DNA of 23,529 bases from Collodictyon triciliatum (Eukaryota; CRuMs). The notes below the pieces were generated by a model, which was not told the DNA's origin, did no database searches, and saw only the letters and a list, made by a program, of their open reading frames with translations. Below are positions 20,191 to 23,529 of the stretch, piece after piece. Where the stretch lies: assembly GCA_043381765.1 (NCBI GenBank), contig JBHJMP010001026.1, positions 1 to 23,529 of the forward strand. Reading direction: 5' to 3'. Position 1 is the stretch's first letter. Every line of letters begins with the position of its first letter. The position numbers and the translations under genes were made by a program.

Positions 20191-20317
20191 ACTTTAGAGT
20201 ATTCCGTTTGTGCAGAACGCCTACAGGCGAAACAAACCAGGTCCTTTGTAATTACTTGCTTTTGTCTTGTCGGCATATAACCTTGTGGCTGATCAGGAGC
20301 GCCCTTTGAAAGATTGG

Positions 20318-22125
<1,808 letters not shown>

Positions 22126-22312
22126 AAAATCTTGCTTGATATATTTGCAAAAATGTACAAGTTCTGTGCAATAATGAAGATAAGTTTTCTGTGACTAAAT
22201 GGATATTATTTTGCTCACAATTTTTATATATTACGGATTAGAGTGGCATAATCGTACAGTCAATATCAAGCACGCAACCAGGTGGATAAGAATGATGAAT
22301 TTTCATTTGTGA

Positions 22313-22630
22313 AAAAAGAGCCATTTTTTAACGTCAAAAAATAGGGAGTATCTGACCAATCATTTATTATGTAAAGTAGAGAAGAGTCCATGCAGAAGGG
22401 AATACCAATCTAAGCCCGTGGAGCCTCTTGTGATTTTAGATGATGACAACCCAGATCTCGGGTTGGATACTTCTTTATCACAAAGTATATCGAAAAATGC
22501 TCTGGGTGGGCAGAGTCTTCACAACAAGTACCCATCTGGATTTCCAGCCCTGTTCAAACACTCCGTTATATCGATGTCTACAAAAAACCCTGTGAAGAGA
22601 AAAATAGTCGTTCTTAATGATGAAGATTAA
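22313..22630 (+). CDS. Possible terminal exon of SLX1, or an unrecognised small gene
   Basis: An open frame with no in-frame stop from 22313 ends at TAA 22628-22630. Several acceptors are possible, for example CTAAG/CCCGTG at 22415, which would be phase 0 with a donor at 22074/22075. The encoded tail begins PVEPLVILDDDNPD and ends KRKIVVLNDED. Both ends are hydrophobic-then-acidic stretches that resemble SUMO-interaction motifs (inference). No domain is recognised. Its position just after the SLX1 RING exon, on the same strand, favours an SLX1 C-terminal exon, but the splice join is unproven. Confidence 0.4.
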   Translation, partial: KKSHFLTSKNREYLTNHLLCKVEKSPCRREYQSKPVEPLVILDDDNPDLGLDTSLSQSISKNALGGQSLHNKYPSGFPALFKHSVISMSTKNPVKRKIVVLNDED

Positions 22631-23135
22631 ATTCAGAAGATAAAGTCTTTTGAAGAAAACTTGCAAATTTGTTGCGAATATAAATTTTAATCATCGACCA
22701 ATTGTCCCTATTTTGATTTGGTTTTTATTTTCGGCTTCAGTGCGCACGAATAATCTAGCTTTTTAGAAACAGATGTATATATGTCGACAAAAGATGTATG
22801 TCGAAGTCGCATCTATAACACATACTTGTACAATATATATCTGTAAATAGCAATTGTATCTCGCCCAGTTACTACTTTTCATCATGAAAGTATTGCTCTG
22901 AACAGAAATATATTCAGATTATAACACACTATATATATATATAGATAGTTCTGTCTATATGTAACTTATTTTGTGACAGAAGATTTGTTTTGTTTTTTTT
23001 ATTGCGTTTGTGTTGCATCAATTTTATTATAGGCCTTCTCTTGTCTTTGGAATCGAGAGGGGAGGAAGATATTACACTTGACAGAAGGACTCTGAGAAAC
23101 ACAAACTTTCGATGGACTTTGCTAGATATTACTTT

Positions 23136-23154
23136 TTCCTTTATTCGATTCAAA
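23136..23154 (-). mobile_element. Micro-retroposon-like insertion, copy 4, with 21-bp target-site duplication
   Basis: Minus-strand core (C)TTTGAATCGAATAAAGG plus a short A tail, identical to the consensus. It is flanked by a perfect 21-bp direct repeat at 23115-23135 and 23155-23175. Confidence 0.75.
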
Positions 23155-23386
23155 GACTTTGCTAGATATTACTTTCACTCGACCTACTATTGTTGCATGG
23201 TATAATATTCTTATATTTTCCACAAAGGCTTTCAAAAATTCAAAAATCTTCGGTGAAATTTCGATTTCTTAATTTCTGTATATATCGTGCAAAAATAAAA
23301 CGACATAATCAATAAAACAAATTAAAAGAAAAAGAATAATGCAAACCAGAAGTGAAAGAATAAAACAAAACTCGAAAATAAAAAAA

Positions 23387-23411
23387 AATTTTTCCTTTAT
23401 TCGATTCAAAG
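23387..23411 (-). mobile_element. Micro-retroposon-like insertion, copy 5, with 15-bp target-site duplication
   Basis: Minus-strand core CTTTGAATCGAATAAAGG plus AAAAATT, identical to the consensus. The perfect direct repeat tcgaaaataaaaaaa lies at 23372-23386 and 23412-23426. Confidence 0.72.
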
Positions 23412-23424
23412 TCGAAAATAAAAA

Positions 23425-23460
23425 AATAAGCAAAAAAGAATAAGCAAAAAAGAATAAGCA
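23425..23460. repeat. Short tandem repeat, aataagcaaaaaag units
   Basis: About two and a half copies of a 13-14 bp unit, directly after the right-hand target-site duplication of copy 5. Confidence 0.8.
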
Positions 23461-23529
23461 ACATTACTTAATGTTTCCCTCTATGATCTCGTTTTTTTTT
23501 TTTGAAAGAATTTTTTCGTGCCCCCATGA

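Larger units (their letters stand above)
22631..23529. other. AT-rich region without recognised genes
   Basis: No convincing exon on either strand. It contains a short TA run near 22930-22942, two micro-insertions with target-site duplications, and a short tandem repeat (aataagcaaaaaag units, about 23425-23460). Confidence 0.6.

Overview
This window is from a nuclear genome of a unicellular eukaryote. It is intron-rich: every recognised gene has 1 to about 10 GT-AG introns. All intergenic and intronic DNA is AT-rich and full of long, pure microsatellites. The standard code fits, with TAA and TAG both used as stops. No prokaryotic signals, CRISPR arrays, tRNAs or rRNAs were found. The microsatellite load, the intron density and a plant-type SEC23 paralogue suggest a protist, possibly a rhizarian or foraminiferan of the Reticulomyxa kind. 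That placement is an inference with low confidence.

Layout from left to right. (1) 1-4457, minus: a SEC23-like COPII gene whose 3' end lies off the left edge. (2) 5027 to about 6979, minus: OST48/DDOST, whose first exon or exons fall in an assembly gap (6980-7505). (3) 8088-10090, plus: an SR splicing factor of the SRSF1 type in six exons. (4) 10515-12243, minus: a C2-domain protein with a Pro/Tyr-rich repeat tail. (5) 12432-14482: two direct copies, about 95% identical, of a roughly 0.8-kb non-coding element flanking a second gap (13334-13644). (6) 14860-17142, minus: a BSD-domain protein in ten exons. (7) 17646-18820, plus: the ribonucleotide reductase small subunit. (8) 19401-20097, plus: a small DUF167/YggU-type protein. 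(9) 20318 to about 22630, plus: the SLX1 structure-specific endonuclease. (10) 22631-23529: no gene recognised. Most genes had to be rebuilt across introns. Reading-phase arithmetic closes exactly for SR, C2, BSD, RNR2 and DUF167. SLX1 fails by one base.

The genes are housekeeping and do not form an operon-like system. SEC23-like and OST48 act in the ER and early secretory pathway, the SR protein in splicing, RNR2 and SLX1 in DNA synthesis and repair.

The most unusual signal is a dispersed family of very short insertions. It has an 18-bp core, CTTTGAATCGAATAAAGG, followed by an A-rich tail. There are five copies, three of them flanked by perfect 15-21 bp target-site duplications. They look like extremely short retroposons. 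Also notable are the habit of almost every gene here to carry one pure microsatellite inside an intron, and a minisatellite that begins exactly at a 5' splice site.
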